A stretch of 64,000 nt of DNA from contig CALUVR010000008.1 in NCBI GenBank assembly GCA_944324285.1, forward strand, positions 1 to 64,000, given 5' to 3'. Made by a program: the position numbers and the translations under genes. The stretch's first letter is position 1; each line of letters opens with the position of its first letter. The notes below the pieces were generated by a model. That model was not told where the DNA came from. It did no database searches and was given only the letters and a program-made list of their open reading frames with translations. Positions 36,364-44,868 of the stretch are shown in pieces. This stretch comes from Candidatus Gastranaerophilales bacterium (GTDB taxonomy: Bacteria > Cyanobacteriota > Vampirovibrionia > Gastranaerophilales > Gastranaerophilaceae).

Positions 36364-36588
36364 ATGCAAGATGATAAATTTCTAAAAGAATTTGGACTGC
36401 GTCTAAAGATATACAGGCTGAAACAAAATTTTACCCAGGCTCAGCTTGGCGAAATGATTGATATTTCAGAACACAGGATTAGCCAGATTGAAAACGGGAA
36501 ATGTAATTTAACACTGAAAACGGTTAATAAAATATCAAATGCACTCAATATTCAGGCAGTTAAACTCTTCAATTTTTATGAACAATAG
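36364..36588 (+). CDS. Small XRE-type HTH regulator (locus 1)
   Basis: A 74-residue protein that is almost entirely a Cro/C1-type HTH (LKIYRLKQNFTQAQLGEMID, ISQIENGKCNLTLKTVNKIS). It is a DNA-binding domain without an effector domain. A TATAAT lies 17 nt before the ATG and no Shine-Dalgarno is seen. It is divergent from the prepilin gene at 35516-36274 and is presumably its autoregulated controller, because the same layout appears at two other loci in the window. Confidence 0.85.
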   Translation: MQDDKFLKEFGLRLKIYRLKQNFTQAQLGEMIDISEHRISQIENGKCNLTLKTVNKISNALNIQAVKLFNFYEQ

Positions 36589-36590
36589 CT

Positions 36591-37154
36591 TTATATAACA
36601 TCGTCAAGCTTGTTTATTTTTACTTTGTCAAACCCTATTTCTAAAAGCTTCTCCGGATTTTTTTCCCCGCTTTTTATAAGACTGTCTATATCAAAGTTTG
36701 ACACTAACCACTCGTCTTTTGTTGTGTGATAACCGATTTCATGTACAGTATCTCCCCCTTTGAGTTCTGAAAACGGAATTTTATTCTCCTTTAAAAATCT
36801 TGCAAAATTGTTATACCCGATTACACTTTCACGGCTGTAGCTTTTAGAGCCGACAAGCAGCCCCTGAATATATTCGGATGTTATATCAATACTCTGTTTT
36901 ATTTTCTCAATAATTTTTCCGAAATAGGTTTTGTTTGAACTCAACTCAGGAATAACATGCATTAATAAAACTTTTTCACCGTCGGTTAAACCGAGTGCCG
37001 TACAGTCCATTATGCGGTCAGTCTTGGCTGACAAACCTTTTTTAGCACCCTTTATGTTCCATTCGCTTACGTTATTTATTATATCGGATGTTTCTCTTGA
37101 AAATGCACCTAAAGAAACAGGTCTTATTGCCGAGGTAAAAGATATACTTTGCAT
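36591..37154 (-). CDS. Hypothetical protein with CheD/deamidase-like features
   Basis: A 187-residue soluble protein. MDCTALGL with Cys51 and LLMHVIPE with His66 resemble the Cys and His blocks of CheD-type glutamine deamidases (CNF1-like fold), and GLLVGSK later resembles the CheD glycine-rich strand. The match is motif-level and weak. The N-terminus MQSISFTSAIRPV has the short IxFTx element also seen in other local proteins. GGAAGG precedes the ATG. If the fold is right it would modify Gln residues. No chemotaxis gene is nearby. Confidence 0.5.
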   Translation of the reverse strand: MQSISFTSAIRPVSLGAFSRETSDIINNVSEWNIKGAKKGLSAKTDRIMDCTALGLTDGEKVLLMHVIPELSSNKTYFGKIIEKIKQSIDITSEYIQGLLVGSKSYSRESVIGYNNFARFLKENKIPFSELKGGDTVHEIGYHTTKDEWLVSNFDIDSLIKSGEKNPEKLLEIGFDKVKINKLDDVI

Positions 37155-37203
37155 AAAAAATTTCCTTCCACGGGTTGTAAGTTTCGTGAAAGGAAAAAAT
37201 TGC

Positions 37204-37545
37204 TTAATAAAGACCTAAAATTTTAAGTTTGTTTAACTGTGCAAGCTGCTCTGCTCCTGTCATATTCTGTGCCGCAGCCGCAGTTTCTTCTTTGACAATA
37301 TCAGCATTTGAAATTGCGTCGGCTTTTTCTGGTTCATTAACATGCTCTACAGCCTGCGCCTGCATTTCACAGTTCTTTTGTGAAGATTTTTCTGCTTTTG
37401 CTGCCTCAAGCCGAGCTTTATCCGTCGCCTTATCTCCAGTCGGCTCCAGTCCCAGTGCTCTCAACTCTCTGATAATTCGCTGGTATTCGCTATCCATAGC
37501 CACAAGTGTCGCAACCTGACCTAATGCATTAACGTTCATGCCCAT
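37204..37545 (-). CDS. Small Ala/Glu-rich helical protein, unknown
   Basis: A 113-residue protein with an N-terminal helix (ALGQVATLVAMDSEYQRIIR), a loop LGLEPTGDKATD, a charged low-complexity middle and a closing AEQLAQLNKLKILGLY. A GGAG Shine-Dalgarno with 7-nt spacing supports the start. No signal peptide or family is recognised. It lies between the CheD-like gene and a 58-residue gene on the same strand, a cluster of small lineage-specific proteins. Confidence 0.6.
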   Translation of the reverse strand: MGMNVNALGQVATLVAMDSEYQRIIRELRALGLEPTGDKATDKARLEAAKAEKSSQKNCEMQAQAVEHVNEPEKADAISNADIVKEETAAAAQNMTGAEQLAQLNKLKILGLY

Positions 37546-37630
37546 CTGTAAACTCCAAGTTTTTTAGTTACTCCTGTTTTTTATATACGGATATTCTTAA
37601 ATATTTCTACAAATTTTTCCTCAAATGTTA

Positions 37631-37662
37631 AGAAAAATAAAAAGGCTGACTTTCTGTCAGCC
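37631..37662 (-). terminator. Terminator after the 58-residue gene
   Basis: GGCTGAC-tttct-GTCAGCC is a 7-bp stem; read on the minus strand a T-rich tail follows. It lies 57 nt after the small gene's stop. Confidence 0.7.
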
Positions 37663-37718
37663 ATATATTATTTTAAATCCTTTATTCCTTTTCTTCCTTT
37701 TATATTCTCCAACGACAT

Positions 37719-37895
37719 TTATGCAATGAAGTTGTTTCCAAACTTGTTCGAACCATGGAAGAATGACTGTTTCATCAATTCTACCAGAGTTTTTCTAACA
37801 ACATACCTGTTAGATAAATTAACCTCGCTCAATGCCTGCGCCGTATTTTTATAGGTATCAGAAACTGTATTGGTTAAAGTCAGTAACTTAGCCAT
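37719..37895 (-). CDS. Small protein (58 residues), unknown
   Basis: The short ORF begins MAKLLTLTNTVSDTYKNTAQ, continues with an amphipathic helix (ALSEVNLSNRYVVRKTLVEL) and ends GSNKFGNNFIA. GAGAGGATAAGAAA before the ATG is a good Shine-Dalgarno and a hairpin terminator follows, so I call it a gene despite its size. No family is recognised. Its helical nature and the helical neighbours at 37204 and 38077 are the only clues. Confidence 0.6.
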   Translation of the reverse strand: MAKLLTLTNTVSDTYKNTAQALSEVNLSNRYVVRKTLVELMKQSFFHGSNKFGNNFIA

Positions 37896-37958
37896 TTTCT
37901 TATCCTCTCTTCTTTATTTATCTCTCGTATATATATAAAAAATTCACTTAAAAAAATA

Positions 37959-37986
37959 TTGACTTTTTATATTCACTTTATATAAA
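37959..37986 (+). promoter_or_regulatory. Promoter of the 404-residue protein gene
   Basis: TTGACT (37959-37964), 16 bp, TATAAA (37981-37986). It predicts an ~85-nt leader before the ATG at 38077. Confidence 0.65.
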
Positions 37987-38076
37987 ATTTGTTACAATTC
38001 TTAATATAGCTAAAGTTTTAAAATTTAATTTCCGTAATACAAAAATGAATATTATATATAATAAGGAGAACTAAAT

Positions 38077-39291
38077 ATGGTAGATGCAATCGGATCAGTA
38101 AGTAACAAGCCAATTGTAAAGAGCAAGGACGCCTCCATAAATTGGCAACAATGTACTGCGGATGAAATTAAGGAGTACGAAGGTCAGGGAGAAGATGTCC
38201 CTGCGGCGATATTAGCGTGGGCTAATGAAATCGCAAAAATAGCGAATGCTCCTGATGATGTGACTTACGAGATGGTAAACGGGAGTACAAGTATTGAAGA
38301 AATTAATCAGGTTCTTGCAGTTACTGACAGTGCAAATGCAAATGATAAGGATGAAACCGATTCCAATACTAATATGAATAGAGCACAGGCAGAACGATCC
38401 TTATTGCAGGCAGGCGGCACAACACTTTCAGATCAGGGTCGAATATTTATGAATAAAAGCGCAGCGGCAGCCGGTGCAACTGACGGTATGGCAGGTGTCT
38501 TAGAAGGGGCGATTGCAGCCTCCGCAACACTTGCGGCTTCTGCGGATGAAGTTGCGGCGCAAACCGCATCGGAAACAAATGCTTTAAGAGGCGAGTATGA
38601 CGCACTTGTTGCACGGGCACGTGATAATACATCAGAACCTTTGACTGAGGCTGAACAAGCACGATTAACCGCATTAGGCGCACAACTTACCCAAATCGGA
38701 ACAAGGGCACAAGCAACACTTGCAGGACTTGACGGAGAGGCAGAAGCTTTAAGAACCTCTGTTTCAGCTTTTAACGGTATTCCTGAAAATGCACTTGATT
38801 TCGGTAACGAAACCACCACTATAGGTATGGAACTTATGGGAGTTTCTCAGGATAAACAGGCTTCCGTAACAGATAAGGCAGCCGCCGCTTCTGATGCTAA
38901 AGACGGGGCACTAAATGTTATCAGAAATAACTCGAAATTAAATCTTAGCAGATTCTTATTTGACGCTGACTATCGGTTAGGTGTAAATGCGTCCCGCCAG
39001 GGAACCTCTGACGCCCAAACCGGCGCAGAAGGCGTTGGAACAAGAACTTCTGCCGAAGCACAGGTTGACAGTAATGTCGGCAGAGTAAGAACGGCTCAAG
39101 CGTCTATTGAAAATGATACCTTTGTTGGTGCAAATGAAACTCCGACTAATACAAACGGTGACAGAGCACAACAAACGGAAACAACAGACGAAACCATTGC
39201 TAAAGAAAAAGATATTACCCTTGCTGATGAAACAATCACAACCGACCCTAACGAAATTCAAAAACGTAAAGAACGAAAAGGGTTAACGTAA
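38077..39291 (+). CDS. Large Ala-rich helical protein, unknown
   Basis: A 404-residue acidic protein without signal peptide or membrane helix. The centre (~130-290) is very Ala-rich helical (KSAAAAGATDGMAGVLEGAI, EYDALVARARDN, QIGTRAQATLAGLDGE), flanked by polar Asn/Thr/Gln-rich ends. The composition resembles secreted helical proteins such as translocators or effectors, but no family is recognised. ATAAGGAG precedes the ATG and a good promoter lies upstream. Its stop overlaps the convergent rpe gene by 9 bp. Confidence 0.65.
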   Translation: MVDAIGSVSNKPIVKSKDASINWQQCTADEIKEYEGQGEDVPAAILAWANEIAKIANAPDDVTYEMVNGSTSIEEINQVLAVTDSANANDKDETDSNTNMNRAQAERSLLQAGGTTLSDQGRIFMNKSAAAAGATDGMAGVLEGAIAASATLAASADEVAAQTASETNALRGEYDALVARARDNTSEPLTEAEQARLTALGAQLTQIGTRAQATLAGLDGEAEALRTSVSAFNGIPENALDFGNETTTIGMELMGVSQDKQASVTDKAAAASDAKDGALNVIRNNSKLNLSRFLFDADYRLGVNASRQGTSDAQTGAEGVGTRTSAEAQVDSNVGRVRTAQASIENDTFVGANETPTNTNGDRAQQTETTDETIAKEKDITLADETITTDPNEIQKRKERKGLT

Positions 39292-39924
39292 GCTTAAGAT
39301 AGCTTTTTCAATGTTTTCTGATTTATATATATAATTTCCGGCAACAAGAGAGTTTGCACCATATTGAGTGCAGACTCTCGCCGTTTCTGCATTAATTCCG
39401 CCGTCTACCTGAATAATCATACTTCCAGGTGCATGTTTTTTTATTACGGGAATTTTTTCTGCGCATTCAGGCATGAATTTTTGTCCGCCAAAACCAGGCT
39501 CTACTGTCATTATTAATACCATATCCAATTCCGGCAGGTATTTAAGAATTTCCTCAGGGGAGGTTTTCGGTTTTATTGATAAACCGGCTTTTATTTTAAA
39601 AGAATGTATAAGTTTTATTATATCTGAGGTGTTTTCTTTTGCTGCTTCATAGTGAAAAGTTATAATATCCGCGCCTGCTTTTGCAAAGGGTTCTATATAT
39701 TTTTCGGGATTTTCTATCATTAAATGCACATCCAGCGGGATTGAGGATACTTGTTTTATAGACGCCGTGACAGGAACTCCGATTGTAATATTCGGGACAA
39801 AATGTCCGTCCATAACATCTATATGAAGCCAATCCGCACCGGCTTTCTCCACTTTTTTTATGTCATGTTCAAGGTTTGCAAAATCTGCCGACAGAATAGA
39901 TGGTGATATTATTACTTTTGACAT
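39283..39924 (-). CDS. rpe: Ribulose-phosphate 3-epimerase
   Basis: The enzyme interconverts ribulose-5-P and xylulose-5-P in the pentose phosphate pathway, in the cytosol. The 213-residue TIM barrel has ISPSILSADFANLEHDI, LHIDVMDGHFVPNITIG, HLMIENPE, MTVEPGFGGQKFMPE and VDGGI, covering metal ligands and catalytic Asp residues. It overlaps the start of rnc by 13 bp, so the two are coupled. Confidence 0.97.
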   Translation of the reverse strand: MSKVIISPSILSADFANLEHDIKKVEKAGADWLHIDVMDGHFVPNITIGVPVTASIKQVSSIPLDVHLMIENPEKYIEPFAKAGADIITFHYEAAKENTSDIIKLIHSFKIKAGLSIKPKTSPEEILKYLPELDMVLIMTVEPGFGGQKFMPECAEKIPVIKKHAPGSMIIQVDGGINAETARVCTQYGANSLVAGNYIYKSENIEKAILSLR

Positions 39925-40604
39925 ATTGCCCCCAGTTTTATACAGGCATCATAGGCTGCATTTTGTTCCGCATCTTTTTTCGTTCTGCCTTCGCCTTTGG
40001 CAATAACTTCTCCATGATAAGATACTTCTATTTCAAAAATTTTATTATGCTCAGGACCTTTTGTTCCGATGAGTTTATATTCGGGGATTTCCTTTGTCTG
40101 CCCTTGTGTGAATTCTTGTAGGATAGCTTTTGCATTATATTTTGCAAAATTTTTGTCTATTTCTTCTATGAAAGGTGTGAAGATTTTTTTTGCAAATTCT
40201 TTCAGTTCAGGAAGTTTTCCGTCAAGATAATATGCTCCGAGTGTTGCCTCAAACGCACAGGCTGTGACGGATTCCAGTTGAGTCACGCCTTGTTTTGCGT
40301 CATGTATTCCTGCTTTTATAAGTTTGTTTAGACCTATATTTATGGCAATTTTAGAAAGTGTGTTATCAGAAACTGCTATGGAGCGGATTTTTGACATATC
40401 GCCTTCCGTATAATCAGGATATTTTTTATAAAGAAGTTCCGATATCAAAAGTTTTAAAACAGAATCCCCGAGAAATTCCAATCTCTCATAGCATTCAGTA
40501 TAGTCAAGGCTGTTATCTTTTGTATATGAAGGATGCGTCAGAGCAATTCTATAGAGGTTTTCATTTTCCGTTTCTATTCCGAATATTTCAGCAACCGAAT
40601 TCAT
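39912..40604 (-). CDS. rnc: Ribonuclease III
   Basis: RNase III cleaves double-stranded RNA in rRNA and mRNA processing. The 230-residue protein has the signature ERLEFLGDSVL (~40-50) with catalytic acids, a second acidic site near ACAFEATLGAYYLDG, and a C-terminal dsRNA-binding domain (from ~155, ending near EQNAAYDACIKLG). It lies between cdsA, whose stop touches its start, and rpe. Confidence 0.97.
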   Translation of the reverse strand: MNSVAEIFGIETENENLYRIALTHPSYTKDNSLDYTECYERLEFLGDSVLKLLISELLYKKYPDYTEGDMSKIRSIAVSDNTLSKIAINIGLNKLIKAGIHDAKQGVTQLESVTACAFEATLGAYYLDGKLPELKEFAKKIFTPFIEEIDKNFAKYNAKAILQEFTQGQTKEIPEYKLIGTKGPEHNKIFEIEVSYHGEVIAKGEGRTKKDAEQNAAYDACIKLGAICQK

Positions 40605-41486
40605 TTAGAAAAGTCCTTTTATAAAGTGGATTGCACCCATAATAATGTCATTTGAGAATATAAAATGCTTTGTAAAATAATACATTACAGGGATTGTAAA
40701 AATAAAGCTGTCGCATCTATCTAAGAATCCGCCGTGTCCCGGGAGGCTGTGACCTGAATCTTTAACTCCTGCATCTCTTTTTATTAAAGATTCACACAGG
40801 TCACCGATTTGTGCGAAAGTTGTACAGAGAATTCCGGCAATTGCTGCCATATACCATTCAAGTCCGAAGAAGTATCCTATTATGACCGAGCCGATTATTG
40901 CACAAATTGCACCGCCAATTGAACCTTCAATTGTTTTATTAGGGCTTACAACAGGCGCAAGTTTGTGTTTCCCCAGATGTCTGCCAGCGTAGTAACAGCC
41001 AATATCCGTTAAAAGAACCGCACAGAACATCAAAACTACAAACCCGAGTCCGTCAGCAAATCTTTCGCAGGAAAGATTTCTTAAAAAGATTAAATGAAGC
41101 GGAAACCAGCCGCAATAAATAAGACCTAAAACAGTCGTTGCGGCATTTGCAATATAAGGCTGTCTGCCGCGGAAAAGCACCCACATAAACGTACCGATTA
41201 CGCAGAATGTGAGTGCTACAGTTACTAAATCAAGCCTTTGAAAATATGCAATGACCGCAATCAAAAGTTCTGAGGCTATCATAACTTTCAGGCTCGGGAA
41301 AAATCCTTTGTTTTCCAATATTTTTACGTACTCTTTTGATGCCGAAAATATTACAAACAATACAAGTGCAACAAGTGCTAGCTTTCCGTATATTATACAG
41401 AGCATTGCTATTGTCCCCATAATAAATCCGGTAAGCATTCTTGTTGCGTTTTTGTTCAAGCCCTTAGTTACTTCTTCATTAGCCAT
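40605..41486 (-). CDS. cdsA: Phosphatidate cytidylyltransferase
   Basis: This integral membrane enzyme makes CDP-diacylglycerol from phosphatidate and CTP. The 293-residue protein has about eight membrane helices and the C-terminal CDP-DAG synthase signature (KRDAGVKDSGHSLPGHGGFL then DRCDS). The start overlaps the frr stop by one base. The pyrH-frr-cdsA order is conserved in many bacteria. Confidence 0.95.
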   Translation of the reverse strand: MANEEVTKGLNKNATRMLTGFIMGTIAMLCIIYGKLALVALVLFVIFSASKEYVKILENKGFFPSLKVMIASELLIAVIAYFQRLDLVTVALTFCVIGTFMWVLFRGRQPYIANAATTVLGLIYCGWFPLHLIFLRNLSCERFADGLGFVVLMFCAVLLTDIGCYYAGRHLGKHKLAPVVSPNKTIEGSIGGAICAIIGSVIIGYFFGLEWYMAAIAGILCTTFAQIGDLCESLIKRDAGVKDSGHSLPGHGGFLDRCDSFIFTIPVMYYFTKHFIFSNDIIMGAIHFIKGLF

Positions 41487-42064
41487 TATACGGTTAATAC
41501 CTCTTTTTCCTTTTCAGATACGTTGCTGTCTATAATACCTGTATATTTATCAGTTAATTTTTGGATTTTGTCCTGATTGTCTTTTACCGTATCTTCAGGC
41601 AATTTTTCTTCTTTTTCGATTTTTTTCAAAGAATCTGTCATGTCGCGGCGAATGTTTCTAACTGCAACTTTTGCTTCTTCCCCGATTTTTTTGACATCTT
41701 TAACGATTTCTTTTCTTCTTTCTTCCGTTAAAGGCGGGAATGCCAGTCTTATGCAGATGCCGTCACTGTTTGGAGTAATCCCTATTTCAGCTTTGATTAT
41801 TGCCTTTTCAACTTCTTTGAGAATTGATTTGTCGTAAGGTGTGATAACAAGAGTTGTTCCCTCCTGTACGTTAACCTGTGACAGTTGTCTTAAAGGTGTA
41901 GGTGCACCGTAGTAATCAACTACAACTTTATCCAAAATCATAGGATTTGCTCTACCTGAACGAATTTGACCAAATTCACGCTTAAGTTGGGTGATTGCTT
42001 TTTCCATTTTTTCTTCGCCGAATAAGAATAATTCTTCCAACGAATCATTTGCCATATCTGACAT
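41486..42064 (-). CDS. frr: Ribosome recycling factor
   Basis: RRF, with EF-G, splits the post-termination ribosome. The 192-residue protein contains the usual three-helix bundle landmarks QIRSGRANPMILDKVVVDYY and YGAPTPLRQLSQVNV, and the C-terminal block RRDMTDSLKK. It has a slightly longer N-terminus than usual (MSDMANDSLEELFLFG); the start follows AAAGAGGTAAAA. It is downstream of pyrH. Confidence 0.97.
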   Translation of the reverse strand: MSDMANDSLEELFLFGEEKMEKAITQLKREFGQIRSGRANPMILDKVVVDYYGAPTPLRQLSQVNVQEGTTLVITPYDKSILKEVEKAIIKAEIGITPNSDGICIRLAFPPLTEERRKEIVKDVKKIGEEAKVAVRNIRRDMTDSLKKIEKEEKLPEDTVKDNQDKIQKLTDKYTGIIDSNVSEKEKEVLTV

Positions 42065-42087
42065 TTTTACCTCTTTCTTTTATTCAA

Positions 42088-42810
42088 TTAACTTATATAA
42101 GTACCGATTTGTTCGCCCTGTAAAATTTTGCTGATACCGTCCTGAGCATCAAAGTCAAACACCAGAATAGGTATATTGTTTTGTTTGCATAAAGCACAGG
42201 CCGATGTATCCATAACCTTTAATCCGTTTTTGATAATGTCATCATAGGTGATTTGTTCAAGTTTTTTTGCATTAGGATTTATTTTCGGATCATCAGTATA
42301 AACACCGTCAACACCGTTTTTAGCCATAAGCATTGCTTCGGCATTGATTTCGGAAGCTCTTAGTGCTGCTGCCGTGTCTGTTGTGAAAAACGGGTTCCCT
42401 GTTCCTGCCGCAAATATAACTACACGTCCTTTCTGCAGGTGTCTTATTGCCCGGTGTCTGATGTAAGGTTCCGCAACCTGATTAATCGCAAGTGCACTCT
42501 GTACTCTGCAAGGGACTCCGATTTGATTGAAAGCACTCTGCAGCGCGATTGCATTCATTACTGTTGCAAGCATTCCGACATAATCTCCTGATGCCTGATC
42601 CATCCCGAGCTTAGCACTGTTTTTCATCCCGCGAAAGATATTTCCCCCTCCGACAACAATTGCAATCTCAGCCCCGAGTTCACGTGCCTTTTTAACTTCA
42701 TTCGCAATCATTGCAACCGGTTTTTGATCAATACCGAATTGCTGTTCTCCTAATAATGCTTCTCCGCTGATTTTGATAAGTATTCTCTTATATTTTAAAT
42801 TATTCTCCAT
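42088..42810 (-). CDS. pyrH: UMP kinase
   Basis: This enzyme phosphorylates UMP to UDP. The 240-residue amino-acid-kinase-fold protein has ILIKISGEALLG, VVGGGNIFRG, GMLATVMNAIALQ and AAGTGNPFFTTDTAAALRA, all family blocks. It is the first gene of pyrH-frr-cdsA-rnc-rpe. A hairpin (AAACCCTTG-cagca-CAAGGGTTT, 42927-42948) lies in the divergent region upstream. Confidence 0.97.
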   Translation of the reverse strand: MENNLKYKRILIKISGEALLGEQQFGIDQKPVAMIANEVKKARELGAEIAIVVGGGNIFRGMKNSAKLGMDQASGDYVGMLATVMNAIALQSAFNQIGVPCRVQSALAINQVAEPYIRHRAIRHLQKGRVVIFAAGTGNPFFTTDTAAALRASEINAEAMLMAKNGVDGVYTDDPKINPNAKKLEQITYDDIIKNGLKVMDTSACALCKQNNIPILVFDFDAQDGISKILQGEQIGTYIS

Positions 42811-43052
42811 AAAAAGACCTCTTTTCCATTAATATTACATTAAACCAACCGTATTGTAAAGGATAAAACAAAAATACAAATTAACAATAATATTACGAAA
42901 TATTACAAAATTTTTGCCTGTAAACCCTTGCAGCACAAGGGTTTTATAAAATAGTATATAAAAAGCATATAATAAATAGCACTTTTTTTGAACAAAATGT
43001 TTTTTATATAGTATAGCGAGAATTTATTACCTATAGCAGAAAAGGAGAATAT

Positions 43053-43241
43053 ATGGCACGAGTACTTATTTCTATGCCCGAAGAATTTCTGAACAAAATT
43101 GACCAGGTTGCAGATGGCGAAAATCGTTCGCGCAGTGAATTAATCCGAGAAGCGTTGAGAACTTACATTTACAAACAAAAAATCAGAGAATCAACTACTG
43201 CCGGCAAAAATGCAGCTATCCTTGAAGAGTTATTGGAATAA
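43053..43241 (+). CDS. Ribbon-helix-helix (CopG/Arc-type) regulator
   Basis: A 62-residue protein with the RHH fold: beta strand ARVLISMPEEF, helix LNKIDQVADG, then the NRSRSELIREALRTYIYK helix pair. It acts as a dimeric DNA-binding protein. No toxin partner gene is adjacent, and the gene has its own Shine-Dalgarno (AAAAGGAG) and terminator, so it looks like a stand-alone regulator. The target is unknown. Confidence 0.85.
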   Translation: MARVLISMPEEFLNKIDQVADGENRSRSELIREALRTYIYKQKIRESTTAGKNAAILEELLE

Positions 43242-43286
43242 ATTTCTCTTGCATAAGGGCATGGTTACTGAGATTTGGGATTTGGT

Positions 43287-43319
43287 AAAAGACCGCAAAA
43301 AAATTCAGCGGTCTTTTTT
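43287..43319 (+). terminator. Terminator of the RHH regulator gene
   Basis: AAAAGACCGC - aaaaaaattca - GCGGTCTTTT is a 10-bp stem with a T run, 45 nt after the stop. Confidence 0.85.
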
Positions 43320-43352
43320 GTTATTTTTCTTCATAAACTATCAAAAAATATG

Positions 43353-43381
43353 TTGATGTTTTTTTATAAATAGTGTAAAAT
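43353..43381 (+). promoter_or_regulatory. Promoter of the four-wHTH gene
   Basis: TTGATG (43353-43358), 17 bp, TAAAAT (43376-43381), only ~20 nt before the ATG at 43401. Confidence 0.6.
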
Positions 43382-43400
43382 TACTAAACGGGTATTGTGT

Positions 43401-44555
43401 ATGAGTGAAAATAACTTTATATTGCCTCAGAAATCTGAATTAATTCAAATAAAGACTTCCGATATTGATTACGAACTGCCTGATTTAAAAAGTGCTACGG
43501 AAGCAAAAGCATCCGTTATAGCTAAATGGATGTCAGACTGGATAAAACACGATTTATCATGCGGCAAAATCAGTATTAATAATCTTTTGCCGTCAAAAGC
43601 TTCTCTTGCTTATTTTCTAGGCGTCAGCGCAGGTACTATTCAAAATGCAGTGAGATATGTCGAAGATTCCGGAATTGTATGTTCAAAACAGTGTATTGGA
43701 ACCATCATTGTCGGAGAAACTGAGTGCGGAGTTCGGAAGCTTACCTCAAAAAGAGAAACTGCCATTGACGCTATTAAAAATTTTATTATTGAAAAAAATT
43801 TTAAAGTTGGTCAAAATCTACCATCTTCAAGACATATCGCCGAACAAATCGGATGTTCGGCAAATACAACACGGCTTGCGCTTGAGTATCTGTGTTCTGC
43901 CGGCATACTTGAACATAAATTTAAAACCACAAAAGAATCATGTTGGAGTTTGAAATCTAATGAATTTAAAAAATCTGGCACTCCGCCTTTAATGGCGCCA
44001 AAAACTCTTGTTTCAAAAGTGGAGAAAGATTTAAAAGACTATATTAACAATAACTTAAAAATCGGAGATAAACTCCCTGCACATGCAGAATTATCATCTA
44101 TTTTAAAGGTAAGTATAAAGACAACCCACGATGCATTAAAATCTTTGATTGATGAGGGTATTCTTCTTCCGCGCCGCGGACGGTATGGGACTACCGTAAT
44201 AAAAATGCCTTATTCGGATAAGAATAATGAACGCAAAGAGATGTCAATATTTGCATCTGCTCAGGATACTGCCTTTTATTATTACGAAAAGACGCAAAAT
44301 CATATTAAGAAAATGATTAGCGAAAATTACGAAATCGGTTCAAAGCTTCCGTCAATTATAGAACTTTCCAAGCAGATGGATTTAAGCCCTAATACAATCA
44401 GGAAAGCATTCCAAAATCTGGCAAAAGAAGGGTATCTTGCGTTTTCCCGCGGGCGTTACGGAGGTACTTTCGTTATAGATATTCCGGAAACGGGTGAAGA
44501 AACCTTCAAATGGCTCGCTGTTAACCCGCAGTATGCCGAGATTTATAAGAATTAG
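43401..44555 (+). CDS. Regulator made of four tandem GntR-type winged-helix domains
   Basis: A 384-residue protein with four repeats of the GntR wHTH pattern, at about 37-106, 117-183, 204-270 and 295-368. Each shows LPS(x)nL(x)6GVS-like recognition helices: PSKASLAYFLGVSAGTIQNA, SSRHIAEQIGCSANTTRLAL, AHAELSSILKVSIKTTHDAL, SIIELSKQMDLSPNTIRKAF. No ligand-binding domain is present. ATG at 43401 is chosen over TTG at 43395. It is followed by a repeat region. The target is unknown; four domains could bind a long or repeated operator. Confidence 0.8.
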   Translation: MSENNFILPQKSELIQIKTSDIDYELPDLKSATEAKASVIAKWMSDWIKHDLSCGKISINNLLPSKASLAYFLGVSAGTIQNAVRYVEDSGIVCSKQCIGTIIVGETECGVRKLTSKRETAIDAIKNFIIEKNFKVGQNLPSSRHIAEQIGCSANTTRLALEYLCSAGILEHKFKTTKESCWSLKSNEFKKSGTPPLMAPKTLVSKVEKDLKDYINNNLKIGDKLPAHAELSSILKVSIKTTHDALKSLIDEGILLPRRGRYGTTVIKMPYSDKNNERKEMSIFASAQDTAFYYYEKTQNHIKKMISENYEIGSKLPSIIELSKQMDLSPNTIRKAFQNLAKEGYLAFSRGRYGGTFVIDIPETGEETFKWLAVNPQYAEIYKN

Positions 44556-44868
44556 TGTCATTGCGAGAAGTATTTTTGTTTACGCGCAGAGTGAACTCCA
44601 GTGCAACTTCGTCATTGCGAGGTGTTAGCCGAAGCAATCCAGCCTTTAAAATGTGATGAGTGAAAAGAAGTGACTAATTATTATTTATTGACCTACACAC
44701 CTCTTACTTTTCTTTTACCCCTCACCGGAATTTGTAAATTCGCATCCGCTCATTAACAAATTCTACCCTCTCCCGCAAGGGGCGAGGGTACAGAACATCG
44801 TCCAATAAGCAGCACAAAGTGTTACCTGGTCACAAACAAGGTCATTTAAGTTAATTGAGCCAATGAAA
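44556..44868. repeat. Intergenic repeat array without genes
   Basis: It holds GTCATTGCGAG (44555), a TACGCGCAGAGTGAA segment, a full CGTCATTGCGAGG ... GAAGCAATCCAGCC unit (44610-44650), a GTGATGAGTG low-complexity stretch and a CCCTCTCCCGCAAGGGGCGAGGG-type hairpin (44763-44790). No ORF is supported. Confidence 0.75.

Noticed and set aside
38433-38819. 128-codon ORF opposite the Ala-rich gene
   Set aside because: Ala/GC-rich codons on the plus strand leave the antisense frame open by chance.
41486-43052. Missing tsf/rpsB upstream of pyrH as a sign of rearrangement
   Set aside because: rpsB-tsf separation from pyrH-frr is common enough that it carries little information here.
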